Assembly (NCBI GenBank): GCA_032355985.1
Contig: JAUKVZ010000002.1
Span: 186,001 to 250,000 of the forward strand
Direction: 5' to 3'
DNA from: Sarcodiotheca gaudichaudii
Taxonomy: Eukaryota > Rhodophyta > Florideophyceae > Gigartinales > Solieriaceae
DNA: 64,000 nucleotides
Both the position numbers and the translations under genes were made by a program. Position 1 is the first letter of the stretch. Every line of letters starts with the position of its first letter. Below are positions 35,387-44,155 of this stretch, piece after piece. The notes below the pieces were generated by a model that saw only the letters and a program-made list of their open reading frames with translations, was not told the DNA's origin and ran no database searches.

Positions 35387-36073
35387 TCAGTGCGCGCCGC
35401 TGGGCGCCAGTTCGGGCTTCTTCGCCTCACTCGTCATCGCGACCGCGGCGCCGGACTTCTTTCCCTGCACGCCGGCAAGCGCCGCGGCGATCAGATGCTC
35501 GAGGTTGCTCAGGCAGCGATCCGCCATCGCGCGATACACCGCATAAGGAAAGAGCGTCACCATCGCGACGATCAGGCCGAAGGCCGTGGTGATCAGCGCC
35601 TCGGAAATACCTGACGCCACCTGCGCCGGATCTGTCACCGAGGCGTTTGTGGCGCCCAGCAGGCGAAAACTCTGGATGATGCCGGTCACCGTGCCCAGGA
35701 TGCCCAGCATCGGCGCCGCGGTGATGATCGTCGATAGAGCGCCCGAGTAGGCCTCGATGGAGTGGCGATTGCCCTCCACGGCGTCCACGGCCGACGCCTC
35801 CGTCACGCCATGGTCAAGCACGACGCGCATCACGCGTCCGTAGACCGAGCTGTCCGTCGCCAGCAATTCCTCGGCCCCGGCACGATCGCCCTTGCGAAGC
35901 CGATGCGCCAGCGTCCGGATCCAGCGATCCCGCTTCCCTTTGTTCAGGCGGACCCAGAAGATCAAACGCTCGACGCAGATCGTCACGGAAAAGAGGCTCA
36001 TCGCCGTCAAGGGCCACATGACCCAGCCGCCAGCTGAGAACAACCGTCCAAGCATGTCGATGTAATGATCCAT
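35387..36073 (-). CDS. MotA/TolQ/ExbB-family proton channel protein
   Basis: 228 residues with three helices: one near the N-terminus (GGWVMWPLTAMSLFSVTICVE) and two in the second half that make up the family core (ALSTIITAAPMLGILGTVTG and ISEALITTAFGLIVAMVTLF). Such proteins form pentamers around a two-helix partner (ExbD, TolR or MotB) and use proton flow to do work on the outer membrane or the wall. No partner gene lies on either side. TATGAT ends eight bases before the ATG. Confidence 0.88.
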   Translation of the reverse strand: MDHYIDMLGRLFSAGGWVMWPLTAMSLFSVTICVERLIFWVRLNKGKRDRWIRTLAHRLRKGDRAGAEELLATDSSVYGRVMRVVLDHGVTEASAVDAVEGNRHSIEAYSGALSTIITAAPMLGILGTVTGIIQSFRLLGATNASVTDPAQVASGISEALITTAFGLIVAMVTLFPYAVYRAMADRCLSNLEHLIAAALAGVQGKKSGAAVAMTSEAKKPELAPSGAH

Positions 36074-36139
36074 CGGACGCGATCATATCGGCTTCGCCTC
36101 GGCTCCGTTCTCGGGCGGCAATGTGCTCCAAAGCGCCGC

Positions 36140-36145
36140 TACACT
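36140..36145 (+). promoter_or_regulatory. -10 box TACACT, six bases before the ATG at 36152
   Basis: TACACT, then CCTTCG, then ATG. No Shine-Dalgarno is present. It supports a leaderless ispA start and rules against longer in-frame starts at 36065. Confidence 0.6.
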
Positions 36146-36151
36146 CCTTCG

Positions 36152-37072
36152 ATGGCCCCAGACGTCAATCCTGCCGCCGCGCCGGAATCCACCGAAGCGT
36201 CCCTGCCCGCTCCGTGCGGCCGCATCATTCGGCGCGTCGACGATTTCATGCGCGCGCGCCTCGATGCCGAGTCCCTACCGGCGAATCTCGACGACGCCGT
36301 TCGGTATGCGTTGCTCGCGCCGGGGAAGCGGCTGCGGCCGATTCTCGTGGCGCTCGCCGCCGAAGCCTGCGGCGGCACACTTGATGATGCGCTTCCCGCG
36401 TGCATGTCACTCGAATGCATGCATGCGTTCAGCCTGGTCCACGATGATCTGCCTGCGCTTGATGATGATGATCTGCGTCGAGGCCGCCCCACGCTGCACA
36501 TCGCCCGAGGTGAAGCGATGGCCATCCTGGCGGGCGATGCGCTGATGAGCCTCGCGTTTCGTGTCCTGACTGATCATGACGTGCCGGTCAATCTTCAGCC
36601 CGCGCTGCTGCGAGAGATCGCGAAGGGCGCCGTCGCCATGATCGAAGGACAGGTGTACGACACATTCGGCGGCTTCGAACAACGAGCCTCCGATCAGGAG
36701 CGGCTGGAGCTCATTCATCGCAACAAGACGGGCGCCCTGATCCGCGCGGCATGCCGCATGGGCGCCATGTGCGCCGGCGCCGATGAGGCGAAGCTTCAGG
36801 CCATGTCCGAATATGGCGAGGCCATCGGCCTGATGTTCCAGATCGTCGATGATCTGCTGGATGTCGAGCAGCCGGCCGAACGCACGGGCAAGCGAACGGG
36901 CAAGGATCAGCTTGCGGGCAAACTGACGTATCCGGGCGTCCTCGGCGCCGAATCGGCTCGCGACGGGGTCGAGTCGCAGCGACAACTCGCCCATAACGCG
37001 ATTGCTTCTTTCGGCGCCGCCGGAGCGGACCTGGCCGATCTCACCGACTTCCTCGCCGTACGAACAGCATGA
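36152..37072 (+). CDS. ispA: Polyprenyl (farnesyl/geranylgeranyl) diphosphate synthase
   Basis: 306 residues, the normal length of short-chain trans-prenyltransferases. The first Asp-rich motif is DDLPALDDDDLRRG (about 99) and the second is DDLLDVEQ (about 233). Lys, Arg and His residues near GKRLRP bind the diphosphate of isopentenyl diphosphate. It would condense IPP with allylic diphosphates to C15 or C20. The chain-length determinant before the first motif (CMHAFSLVHDD) is most like farnesyl/geranylgeranyl synthases. The dxs gene follows 54 bases later; the two fit one isoprenoid unit. Confidence 0.92.
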   Translation: MAPDVNPAAAPESTEASLPAPCGRIIRRVDDFMRARLDAESLPANLDDAVRYALLAPGKRLRPILVALAAEACGGTLDDALPACMSLECMHAFSLVHDDLPALDDDDLRRGRPTLHIARGEAMAILAGDALMSLAFRVLTDHDVPVNLQPALLREIAKGAVAMIEGQVYDTFGGFEQRASDQERLELIHRNKTGALIRAACRMGAMCAGADEAKLQAMSEYGEAIGLMFQIVDDLLDVEQPAERTGKRTGKDQLAGKLTYPGVLGAESARDGVESQRQLAHNAIASFGAAGADLADLTDFLAVRTA

Positions 37073-37126
37073 GCCGAAGGCCCCTGCGCCGAAGCTATAG
37101 TGTCCACCCGATTGTCAGCCTGTCAT

Positions 37127-39088
37127 ATGCAGATCCTGCCCACCATCCAGAGCCCGAATGACCTGCGCAAGCTTCCGCTCGAGAAGCTGCCGGCGCTGGC
37201 GAAGGAGATGCGCGCGGCGATCTGCGAGCAGGTCAGCCGCTCGGGTGGCCATCTGGCGCCCAACCTGGGCGTCGTGGAACTGACCATCGCGCTGCACTAT
37301 GTCTTTGACTTCAGCGCGGACAGGCTGCTCTTTGATGTCGGCCATCAGTGCTATCCCCACAAGCTGCTCACCGGTCGCCAGGGGCTTCTTGAGGGCCTGC
37401 GCACCCGGAAGGGCATCTCGGGCTTTCCTGAGCCGCTCGAATCGGAGTTCGATCTCTTTTCGGTCGGCCATGCGGGCACGGCGATCTCGACGGCCGTCGG
37501 CATGGCGCGCGGCGATGAGCTCGCGGGAGAGGCGTTCGAACCCGCTGACAATCCCGAGGGCAGGCGCATCGTCGCGCTCGTCGGCGACGCTTCGATCGTC
37601 AATGGCGTCGCCATGGAAGGCCTGAACAATGCGGGCACGCTGAAGCGACAGTTGCTCGTGGTTCTCAATGACAACGGCATGTCCATCGCGCGGCCGCAGG
37701 GCGCCGTGTCGCGATACTTCGATCGCGTACGCACGAGCCCGCTCTACACGGATTTCAAGCGTCAGGCTCATCGCGTGCTGGATCGCATTCCCGGCGGACA
37801 CATGCTGGAAGAGGCATACCATCGCGCCGGCGAAGCGACGAAGGCCATGATCGCCGAGCATTCATGGTTCGAGCATTTCGGGCTGCTGACCGTCGGCCCG
37901 GTGGATGGGCATGATTTCCCGTCGCTGATCGAGGTGCTCACCGAAGCGCGCGATTTCGATCGTCCGATGGTGCTGCACGTCAAGACCATCAAGGGCAAGG
38001 GATTTGAGTTCTCCGAGGGTGACGCGACGAAGTTCCATTCGCCGGCGTCCTTCCGCGTCGATGGCTGCCGTGTGGAGATGAACAAGAAGGGCCGCAGCTT
38101 CACAAGCGCCTTCGCCGATGCGCTCATTGATGTGATGGAGCGGGACGAGAAAGTCGTGGCCTGCACCGCTGCGATGCCGGACGGCACAGGCGTTGTCAAG
38201 GCTCTGGAGCAGTTCCCTGATCGCGCTTGGGACACGGGCATCTGCGAATCCCACGCCATGGACATGATGGCGGGCCTGGCGCGAACCGGCTTCAAACCCT
38301 TCTTTGCTGTCTATTCGACGTTCCTTCAGCGAGCTTTCGATCAGGCATTCCAGGAAGTGGCTCTTCAGGGCCTGCCTGTGAGGCTGTGCCTCGATCGCGC
38401 CGGTCTCGTCGGAGGCGATGGCGCCGTCCATCACGGCTTCTGCGATATCGCGCTTCTTCGCTCGCTCCCGGGCGCGATGCTGATGGCCGCCATCGATGAG
38501 CCCTCGCTTCGCGGCGCTCTGGAGTTGATGCGAGAGTATGAGCAGGGCCTTTCTGCGGTCCGCTATCCGCGAGCCAATGTCTCACCGCGATTTGAAGGTG
38601 ATTGCCCGCCATTCGTTCCCGGCAAGGCGCGGCTGCTTTTCGGCGATCCGGTTGCCGCCGAGGTGACCATTCTCGCCTACGGCGTGCCGGCGATTGACGC
38701 CGTGGAAGCCGCCGAGCGACTGGCCGATCAATGCCGCGTGGCCGTCTATGACGCACGATTCGCCAAGCCTGTGGATGAAGAACTGCTGGCGTCGCTGGTC
38801 GCCGGCGGCAAACCGATTCTCACCATCGAGGATCATGCTCTGACGGGCGGCTTCGGCAGCGCCATCCTCGACGCCGCCCAGCGACTCGAACTTGAGACAA
38901 CGACCATCCGCCGCCTCGGGCTTCCTGACGCCTGGATCAGGCAGGATCCTCGCCCGGCGCAGCTCGCCGAGGCGGGCCTCGATACTGATTCCATCGAGAA
39001 GGCCATCCTCAGCGCTCGCGCCGCCCGGCCTTTGCGTGTCGACACCCGTCCCATCGATCTTGGCGCCGGCGAGCCCGCGCCTCGCTGA
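37127..39088 (+). CDS. dxs: 1-Deoxy-D-xylulose-5-phosphate synthase
   Basis: 653 residues. DXS condenses pyruvate and glyceraldehyde 3-phosphate with thiamine diphosphate, the first step of the MEP isoprenoid pathway. Visible features: RSGGHLAPNLGVVELT, DVGHQCYPHKLLTGR, the ThDP motif GDASIVNGVAMEGLNNAG, and the transketolase-like pyrimidine domain with the catalytic Glu in CESHAMDMMAG. The C-terminal transketolase domain is complete. ATG 37127 is chosen from family similarity; a GTG at 37100 is possible but overlaps a TATAGT box (37096-37101) that may be the -10. Confidence 0.96.
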   Translation: MQILPTIQSPNDLRKLPLEKLPALAKEMRAAICEQVSRSGGHLAPNLGVVELTIALHYVFDFSADRLLFDVGHQCYPHKLLTGRQGLLEGLRTRKGISGFPEPLESEFDLFSVGHAGTAISTAVGMARGDELAGEAFEPADNPEGRRIVALVGDASIVNGVAMEGLNNAGTLKRQLLVVLNDNGMSIARPQGAVSRYFDRVRTSPLYTDFKRQAHRVLDRIPGGHMLEEAYHRAGEATKAMIAEHSWFEHFGLLTVGPVDGHDFPSLIEVLTEARDFDRPMVLHVKTIKGKGFEFSEGDATKFHSPASFRVDGCRVEMNKKGRSFTSAFADALIDVMERDEKVVACTAAMPDGTGVVKALEQFPDRAWDTGICESHAMDMMAGLARTGFKPFFAVYSTFLQRAFDQAFQEVALQGLPVRLCLDRAGLVGGDGAVHHGFCDIALLRSLPGAMLMAAIDEPSLRGALELMREYEQGLSAVRYPRANVSPRFEGDCPPFVPGKARLLFGDPVAAEVTILAYGVPAIDAVEAAERLADQCRVAVYDARFAKPVDEELLASLVAGGKPILTIEDHALTGGFGSAILDAAQRLELETTTIRRLGLPDAWIRQDPRPAQLAEAGLDTDSIEKAILSARAARPLRVDTRPIDLGAGEPAPR

Positions 39089-39120
39089 TGCACCCCGATC
39101 CCCGACAGGAATAGCCATCG

Positions 39121-39984
39121 ATGGGACGATCCGTCCTCCTTCTCGTCAATCGTTCCAAGGATCGCGTCAATGATGCGGTTGCCGAAGTGCGCTCGATCAT
39201 CGAGAAGCACGCGACCATCGCCGCCGAGCTTGATGCTGACAGCGATGAGCCCGTCACGGAGACGCAGGGCGCCGATCTGATCGTGGTTCTCGGGGGCGAC
39301 GGGACGATTCTGGCTCAGGCTCGCCGCACTGAGACCCTCAGCCTGCCCATCCTGGGTGTGAATCTCGGGAATCTCGGTTTCCTCGCGGAGTTCGATCTGG
39401 AGGCGTTCCGTGAGAACGCCGCTGATCTGCTCGACGGCGCGGCTCTCAAGACCGATCGCCGCCTCCTGTTGACGATCTCGCATACGCGTGCGGGCCAGTC
39501 GACCCCGGACTTCAAGGGCCTGGCGATGAATGACTGTGTCATCACGGCCGGGCCTCCCTTTCGCATGATTGAGCTTGGGCTGATGCTTGATGGCGAGCCG
39601 GGGCCGCCGCTGCGAGGCGATGGTGTGATCGTCTCGACGGCCGTGGGCTCGACGGCCTACAACGTGTCCGCCGGGGGTCCGATCATCTCTCCGGAGCTGG
39701 ATGCGGTGGTCATCACCCCGCTTGCCGCCCACTCGCTGGCGTTTCGTTCGATCGTAGCGCCGGCTCGCTCAGCAATCAGACTTGAGATCATCGAATGCAA
39801 CGATGGTGACGAGGGCGGCACGACGCTGGTGCTCGATGGACAGGTCGATCGCCGGGTGGAGAAGGGTGACATCATCGAATTGACTGAACACAGTCGTTCG
39901 GTCGAACTGGTGCGCAACCCCAGCGCTCACTACTGGCAGACGCTGCATCGCAAGATGCACTGGGCGGCTTTTCCGGGGCGCTGA
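39121..39984 (+). CDS. nadK: NAD kinase
   Basis: 287 residues. The GGDGT motif (about 58-62) and the second conserved stretch VSTAVGSTAYNVSAGGPI identify the ATP- or polyphosphate-dependent NAD kinase that makes NADP. The C-terminal part has LDGQVD, which also contributes to the active site. It follows dxs by 32 bases and probably shares the transcript, which makes sense because the MEP pathway uses NADPH. Confidence 0.94.
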   Translation: MGRSVLLLVNRSKDRVNDAVAEVRSIIEKHATIAAELDADSDEPVTETQGADLIVVLGGDGTILAQARRTETLSLPILGVNLGNLGFLAEFDLEAFRENAADLLDGAALKTDRRLLLTISHTRAGQSTPDFKGLAMNDCVITAGPPFRMIELGLMLDGEPGPPLRGDGVIVSTAVGSTAYNVSAGGPIISPELDAVVITPLAAHSLAFRSIVAPARSAIRLEIIECNDGDEGGTTLVLDGQVDRRVEKGDIIELTEHSRSVELVRNPSAHYWQTLHRKMHWAAFPGR

Positions 39985-40099
39985 AGCGCGGCGCGCCGAA
40001 GCGCCAACGGATGCCGAACGCCGGATCCGGGCGCCTCACCGAGGGGTGTTAATCCAGGCAATCTGCTGTTCAGACCTTGCTTTGGGAAGATGGGCAAGG

Positions 40100-40475
40100 C
40101 GCGCAGGATGCGTCAGGAATACCGGTTTTTTCAGGCATTCCGTCAATTCCATCTAGCCGAAGGCCTGAGCGGTGGTTATGTTGCGAGCGGTAGGAGTGGA
40201 AGCACCCGTGGCTTCGGTCACGGGGTTGGAGGGAAGCCCTGTAATGGGGCAGACACGTCACCGCCTCATTCCTGAGGTTCCCGGTTCGCCGGGATAATAA
40301 GGAATGGTCGCAGTTGGGCTTGCGGCCATGGAAGACACGTCAACCGAGTCGTCGTTGAGCGATTCGGAGTCAGGGGGAGGGTGGAGTAGCCTGACCACCA
40401 AGATAAACACGCAGCGCTTCGCGCTGTGTGGCAGAAGCCGCGGCCACCTGGTGACGGGTGGCCTCGGCTTTTTTT
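40100..40475 (+). ncRNA. Structured non-coding RNA, class not recognised
   Basis: There is no coding frame in this 376-base stretch but many strong stems. Examples are CCCGTGGC-TTCG-GTCACGGG (near 40206-40226) and CCCGG-TTCG-CCGGG (near 40279-40293), both with stable UUCG loops, CCTCA-TTCC-TGAGG (near 40263), and a GCAGCGC-TTCG hairpin near 40410. An H-type pseudoknot is formed by TCAGG (40370) with CCTGA (40390), and GGTGG (40380) with CCACC (40395). The RNA ends in a perfect intrinsic terminator. Core motifs of RNase P, SRP RNA, 6S and tmRNA were looked for by eye and not found. The 5' end is uncertain. Confidence 0.6.
40437..40475 (+). terminator. Strong intrinsic terminator of the structured RNA
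   Basis: GCCGCGGCCACC pairs with GGTGGCCTCGGC around a short loop and is followed by seven T. It separates the RNA from serS. Confidence 0.9.
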
Positions 40476-40570
40476 GGGCTCTGATGTTTTCTCGTATCGC
40501 CCGCCAACATCACACAACGTGCGCAATTCAAACCTCATCGCGTGTCAGGGGCGCGGCGGGCGCTTTCGCT

Positions 40571-40576
40571 TAACAT
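40571..40576 (+). promoter_or_regulatory. -10 box TAACAT, seven bases before the serS ATG
   Basis: TAACAT then seven bases then ATG 40584. This is one base off the six-base rule seen at other leaderless starts. Confidence 0.45.
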
Positions 40577-40583
40577 CCCCGCC

Positions 40584-41987
40584 ATGATCGACCTCAAGCT
40601 CCTTCGGGAGGATCCAGTCCGCTTCCAGCTCGGCGCCAAACGCAAGGGCGTCGATGTTCCGATTGATCGCCTGCTCGAGCTGGATGAGAAACGACGCGCC
40701 GCCCTGACGGAGCAGGAGTCTCTTCGCGCCGAGCAGCGTCAGCTCGAAAAGGCCGCCGGTCCGCAGATCGGCAAGCTGATGGGCCAGCTCAAGAAGGCCG
40801 AAGGCGAGGAGAAGACGCGGCTTGAAGCGGAGGTCACGAACCTTCGCGCTCGGCCGGCTGCATTGAAGGATCGCATCCAGGCGCTGGACGCGACGATCAG
40901 CGAGCTTGATCCTGAACTCAATGCATTGATTCTCGAAGTGCCCATGCCGCCGGATGATGATGTTCCGGTCGGTGAGAGCGCTGACGACAACATCGAGCTG
41001 CGCGCCTGGAGTCCTGACTGGTTCGATCAGTCAAAGAGCTTTGAGGGCAACAAGGGATTCAAGCACAAGACGCATCTGGAGCTTGTGCGGGATCTTGGAC
41101 TCGTTGACTTTGAACGCGGCGTCAAGATGGCGGGCACGCGCAGCTATGTGCTTACTGGCGACGGCATGCGCCTGCATCAGGCGATCCTGCGCTATGCATT
41201 TGACTTCATGGTTGAGAACCACGGCTTCTCGCCGACCAGTGTTCCGGTGATCGTGCGCGAGGAGTGCATGGAGGGAACGGGCTTCTTTCCGCACGGGCGC
41301 GATCAGGCGTATCACATTGAAGAATCCAAGCGCGGCTCGGGGCATGATCTCTTTCTGACAGGCACGGGTGAAGTCGGGCTGATGGGTCTGCACGAAGGGG
41401 AGATCATCGATGAATCGATGCTTCCGCTGAAGTACACGACTGTGTCGACGTGCTTTCGGCGCGAAGCGGGCGCAGCGGGCAAGGACACCGCCGGTCTTTT
41501 TCGTATTCATCAGTTCGACAAGGTGGAGCAGGTCGTCATCTGCCGCGCGGATGAGCAGGAAAGCCGCGACTGGCACAAGAAGATGATCGGCTTCGTCGAA
41601 GAGCTGCTGCAGTCACTGGAGCTTCCGTATCGACTGCTGCAGTGCTGCACGGGTGATCTAGGCGTGAAGAATGCGGACATGATTGATATCGAGTGCTGGA
41701 TGCCCGGCCGCGGCGCCGATGACGTCGAGGGCCGTCCGACCGGCGCGTATGGCGAGACACACAGCGCTTCTCGCCTGTATGACTTTCAATGCCGGCGTTT
41801 GAATATGCGATACCGGGGCGATTCGACGAAGAACAAGCCGGTGGTGTGTCATTCGCTGAACAACACGGTGGCCGCGAGCCCTCGCATTTTGATACCGATT
41901 CTGGAGATGTATCAGAATGAGGATGGCACGGTGACGGTTCCGACTGCGCTGCGGCCTTATATGTCAGGGCGCGAGCGGATCGGGTAA
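40584..41987 (+). CDS. serS: Serine-tRNA ligase
   Basis: 467 residues. An N-terminal coiled-coil arm (about 30-100, LLELDEKRRAALTEQESLRA) grips the tRNA-Ser variable arm. The class II catalytic core follows, with motif 2 around TVSTCFRREAGAAGKDTAG and motif 3 in the C-terminal NNTVAASPRILIPILE. The length is slightly over the usual 425-435 because of a longer insertion after the arm. The stop lies 24 bases inside the end of the converging kinase gene. Confidence 0.96.
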   Translation: MIDLKLLREDPVRFQLGAKRKGVDVPIDRLLELDEKRRAALTEQESLRAEQRQLEKAAGPQIGKLMGQLKKAEGEEKTRLEAEVTNLRARPAALKDRIQALDATISELDPELNALILEVPMPPDDDVPVGESADDNIELRAWSPDWFDQSKSFEGNKGFKHKTHLELVRDLGLVDFERGVKMAGTRSYVLTGDGMRLHQAILRYAFDFMVENHGFSPTSVPVIVREECMEGTGFFPHGRDQAYHIEESKRGSGHDLFLTGTGEVGLMGLHEGEIIDESMLPLKYTTVSTCFRREAGAAGKDTAGLFRIHQFDKVEQVVICRADEQESRDWHKKMIGFVEELLQSLELPYRLLQCCTGDLGVKNADMIDIECWMPGRGADDVEGRPTGAYGETHSASRLYDFQCRRLNMRYRGDSTKNKPVVCHSLNNTVAASPRILIPILEMYQNEDGTVTVPTALRPYMSGRERIG

Positions 41988-44027
41988 ATCATCAGGCGGC
42001 GTCGGCGCATCGCCCCAGTAGAGCCTGGTCAGGTCCCAGGCATTCAAGGGCTCTTCGCCGTATTCGTCCGCAGCGAAGTCAAACACGAACTCACCTTTGT
42101 GCGACACCAGGAAATGCACTTCGCCGGAGGATCGGCTTCTCTCAACGCTCGCCTCCGCATACTCATCGGGGAAAACGTCTCCGCGAGCGCCCAGGAATCT
42201 TACTGCTCCCAGCCCGAGGCCAATCACTTCTTCGGGAGGCAGCAGACAGCGGTACCAAATCGCATTCTCGGCGGTTGATCCATTGGCGCGCACAATCTTG
42301 TCCACATCGCCGACCCTCGGCTGCACTGCGAAGGCGACGATCGGCGAGCGCTGTGGATCAGGAATTTCGAATCCGAGCTCAGCCCACCGAAGATCCGAAT
42401 AGCTCGCGCCAACGAGCAGTGTCGATGTGTCCTGAAGCCAACTGATCGACCGTATGTTTCCGTTATGCCACCGTTCAAAGAGCAGGTCACCCGTGGACGG
42501 ATGAAGGATCCGCAGACACGACGCCGACCACGGCCTGTGCGAGTACCACAAAAGCAACTCATCGCCCGCGAACTGCGGGAAGAAGTCAGCCATGAAAGCG
42601 CCAGTGACCCTGAAGGTATCGCTGACATTGTCATCGCGCGCTGCGTAATAAAGAGCTGGCGGAAAGCGCACCTTGTCCACCCACAGCGGATTACTGAAGT
42701 TCGGCGACTCAAACCCACACATGCTTCCGGCGTATTCGTAGGGAGCTTCCTGTGGAAAGGCGATCACCACAACATCCTTTTGCGAACCGCCATCACCCGA
42801 AGAAATAAGATCAGCGAACTTGAAATGGCCGGGTGTACTTGAAGCGCCTGCGTTCCAGCGGTGCAATTCTCTTCCGGATCGCGCTCGTAAGAACACCTTT
42901 GACAGATCATCCGAAATATCGACTGCCACCGGCTGCGCATTCATCCATTGGTTGTAGACGATCACTGTCAGCGCCACTGTTCCGCCGATGAGCAGACCCA
43001 GCACGGCGGCGACTGCAAGCGGTTTTCTCTGCATCCACTTGGTCGTGCGCACCCATGCGCTGGGACGTTTCGCCTCCACCGGATCGCCGGCCAGCCAGCG
43101 GCGCAGATCCGTCGCGAACTCCGAGGCTGACGCGTAGCGCGCCTCCGGCGCCAGTGACAGCGCCTTGAGCAGGACGGCTGCGAGATCCTTCGGGAACGTG
43201 CGATCCACGATGCAGGGATCGATCGCGGGTTCGAACGCCGTTGCGCGAAAGCCGCCGCGTCTTGTCTCTTCATCGCCATGCGGCGGAACGCCGAGGAGCG
43301 CCGCGTATGCCGTGGCGCCGAGGCCGTAGACATCGCTGCGTGTTGAGATGAGCCTACGCTCGCCGCGAGCCTGTTCGGGGGGCATGAATGCGGGGCTGCC
43401 GACGCTCACCCCCTCTTCGGTCAGCGTCTCCAGCGACGAACGCTCTTCCATCGTCGCCACGCCAAGATCGATGATCACCGGCAGCCCGCGCTTCGTCACG
43501 AGGATGTTGGTCGGTTTCAAGTCGCGATGAATGACGCCCTGCTCATGCACTGACTGGAGCGCATCAGCGGCGCGTGCGACCAGCGCCACGCGCTCGCGCA
43601 GGCGCAGCTTGTTGCGTTCACAGTGTTCCGTAAGCGAGTGGCCGTCGATGTATTCGGTGACGAGGAAGCGGCGACCTTCGTGCACGCCATGATCGACGAG
43701 GCGTGGCGCCGCAGCGATCCGCAGATCTTCAAGGACCTGCAGTTCTCGCCGCGAGCGTTTGATCTGACGATCGTCGCCAAGCCTCCCCCTCAGGAGCTTG
43801 ACGGCGACGCGCCGATCGGATCCTTCCCGGAAAGCCGAATACACCTCGCCGCCGGCGCCGGAGCCGATGAATCGTTCGAGTTGATATCCGGAGATCGACG
43901 GCATCGAGGAGGCGTCGTCTTCGGATGACTCATCATCGATCTCGTGTTCGTCGTGGACGGCGTCGACCAGCCGCCGCATGCCGCCGAAATCCATGTCAGG
44001 ATGTCTCGTCCCCATGTCGCCAGCCAT
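41964..44027 (-). CDS. Membrane Ser/Thr protein kinase
   Basis: 687 residues. The ATG at 44027 has GAGG seven bases upstream; other in-frame starts are near. The kinase domain (about 45-310) has the Gly loop IGSGAGGEVY, the ATP Lys in VAVKLL, the catalytic HRDLKPTN, and DLG in place of the common DFG. A membrane helix lies near 345-370 (AVAAVLGLLIGGTVALTVIV) and an external domain of about 310 residues follows with no domain I know. The divergent ECF sigma gene at 44156 makes this a typical planctomycete kinase/sigma pair: the kinase may relay an outside signal to the sigma factor. Confidence 0.93.
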   Translation of the reverse strand: MAGDMGTRHPDMDFGGMRRLVDAVHDEHEIDDESSEDDASSMPSISGYQLERFIGSGAGGEVYSAFREGSDRRVAVKLLRGRLGDDRQIKRSRRELQVLEDLRIAAAPRLVDHGVHEGRRFLVTEYIDGHSLTEHCERNKLRLRERVALVARAADALQSVHEQGVIHRDLKPTNILVTKRGLPVIIDLGVATMEERSSLETLTEEGVSVGSPAFMPPEQARGERRLISTRSDVYGLGATAYAALLGVPPHGDEETRRGGFRATAFEPAIDPCIVDRTFPKDLAAVLLKALSLAPEARYASASEFATDLRRWLAGDPVEAKRPSAWVRTTKWMQRKPLAVAAVLGLLIGGTVALTVIVYNQWMNAQPVAVDISDDLSKVFLRARSGRELHRWNAGASSTPGHFKFADLISSGDGGSQKDVVVIAFPQEAPYEYAGSMCGFESPNFSNPLWVDKVRFPPALYYAARDDNVSDTFRVTGAFMADFFPQFAGDELLLWYSHRPWSASCLRILHPSTGDLLFERWHNGNIRSISWLQDTSTLLVGASYSDLRWAELGFEIPDPQRSPIVAFAVQPRVGDVDKIVRANGSTAENAIWYRCLLPPEEVIGLGLGAVRFLGARGDVFPDEYAEASVERSRSSGEVHFLVSHKGEFVFDFAADEYGEEPLNAWDLTRLYWGDAPTPPDDLPDPLAP

Positions 44028-44057
44028 GAAGAGCCTCGATCGCACGCCAACAAAGAC

Positions 44058-44074
44058 ATCCCCTACGAGGGGAT
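44058..44074. promoter_or_regulatory. Perfect inverted repeat ATCCCCT-ACG-AGGGGAT
   Basis: A 7-bp palindrome with a 3-base centre lies between the divergent kinase and sigma-factor starts. It is a good size for a dimeric regulator. A weak hairpin in the kinase leader is the other reading. Confidence 0.45.
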
Positions 44075-44155
44075 ATCCATCAATCTTCTTGTACGCGCTA
44101 TGGGTTCCAATATAGGATTCGCGATGCTGGGTCTTGTGGGAGGATCTTCGCCTGC

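Noticed and set aside
40100-40475. RNase P, tmRNA, SRP or 6S RNA as the identity of the structured RNA
   Set aside because: The conserved core sequences of these RNAs (for example the RNase P GAGGAAAGTC box or the SRP GGAAGGAAGCAGCC loop) were not found. A resemblance to IscB-linked guide RNAs was considered, but no IscB gene is adjacent.
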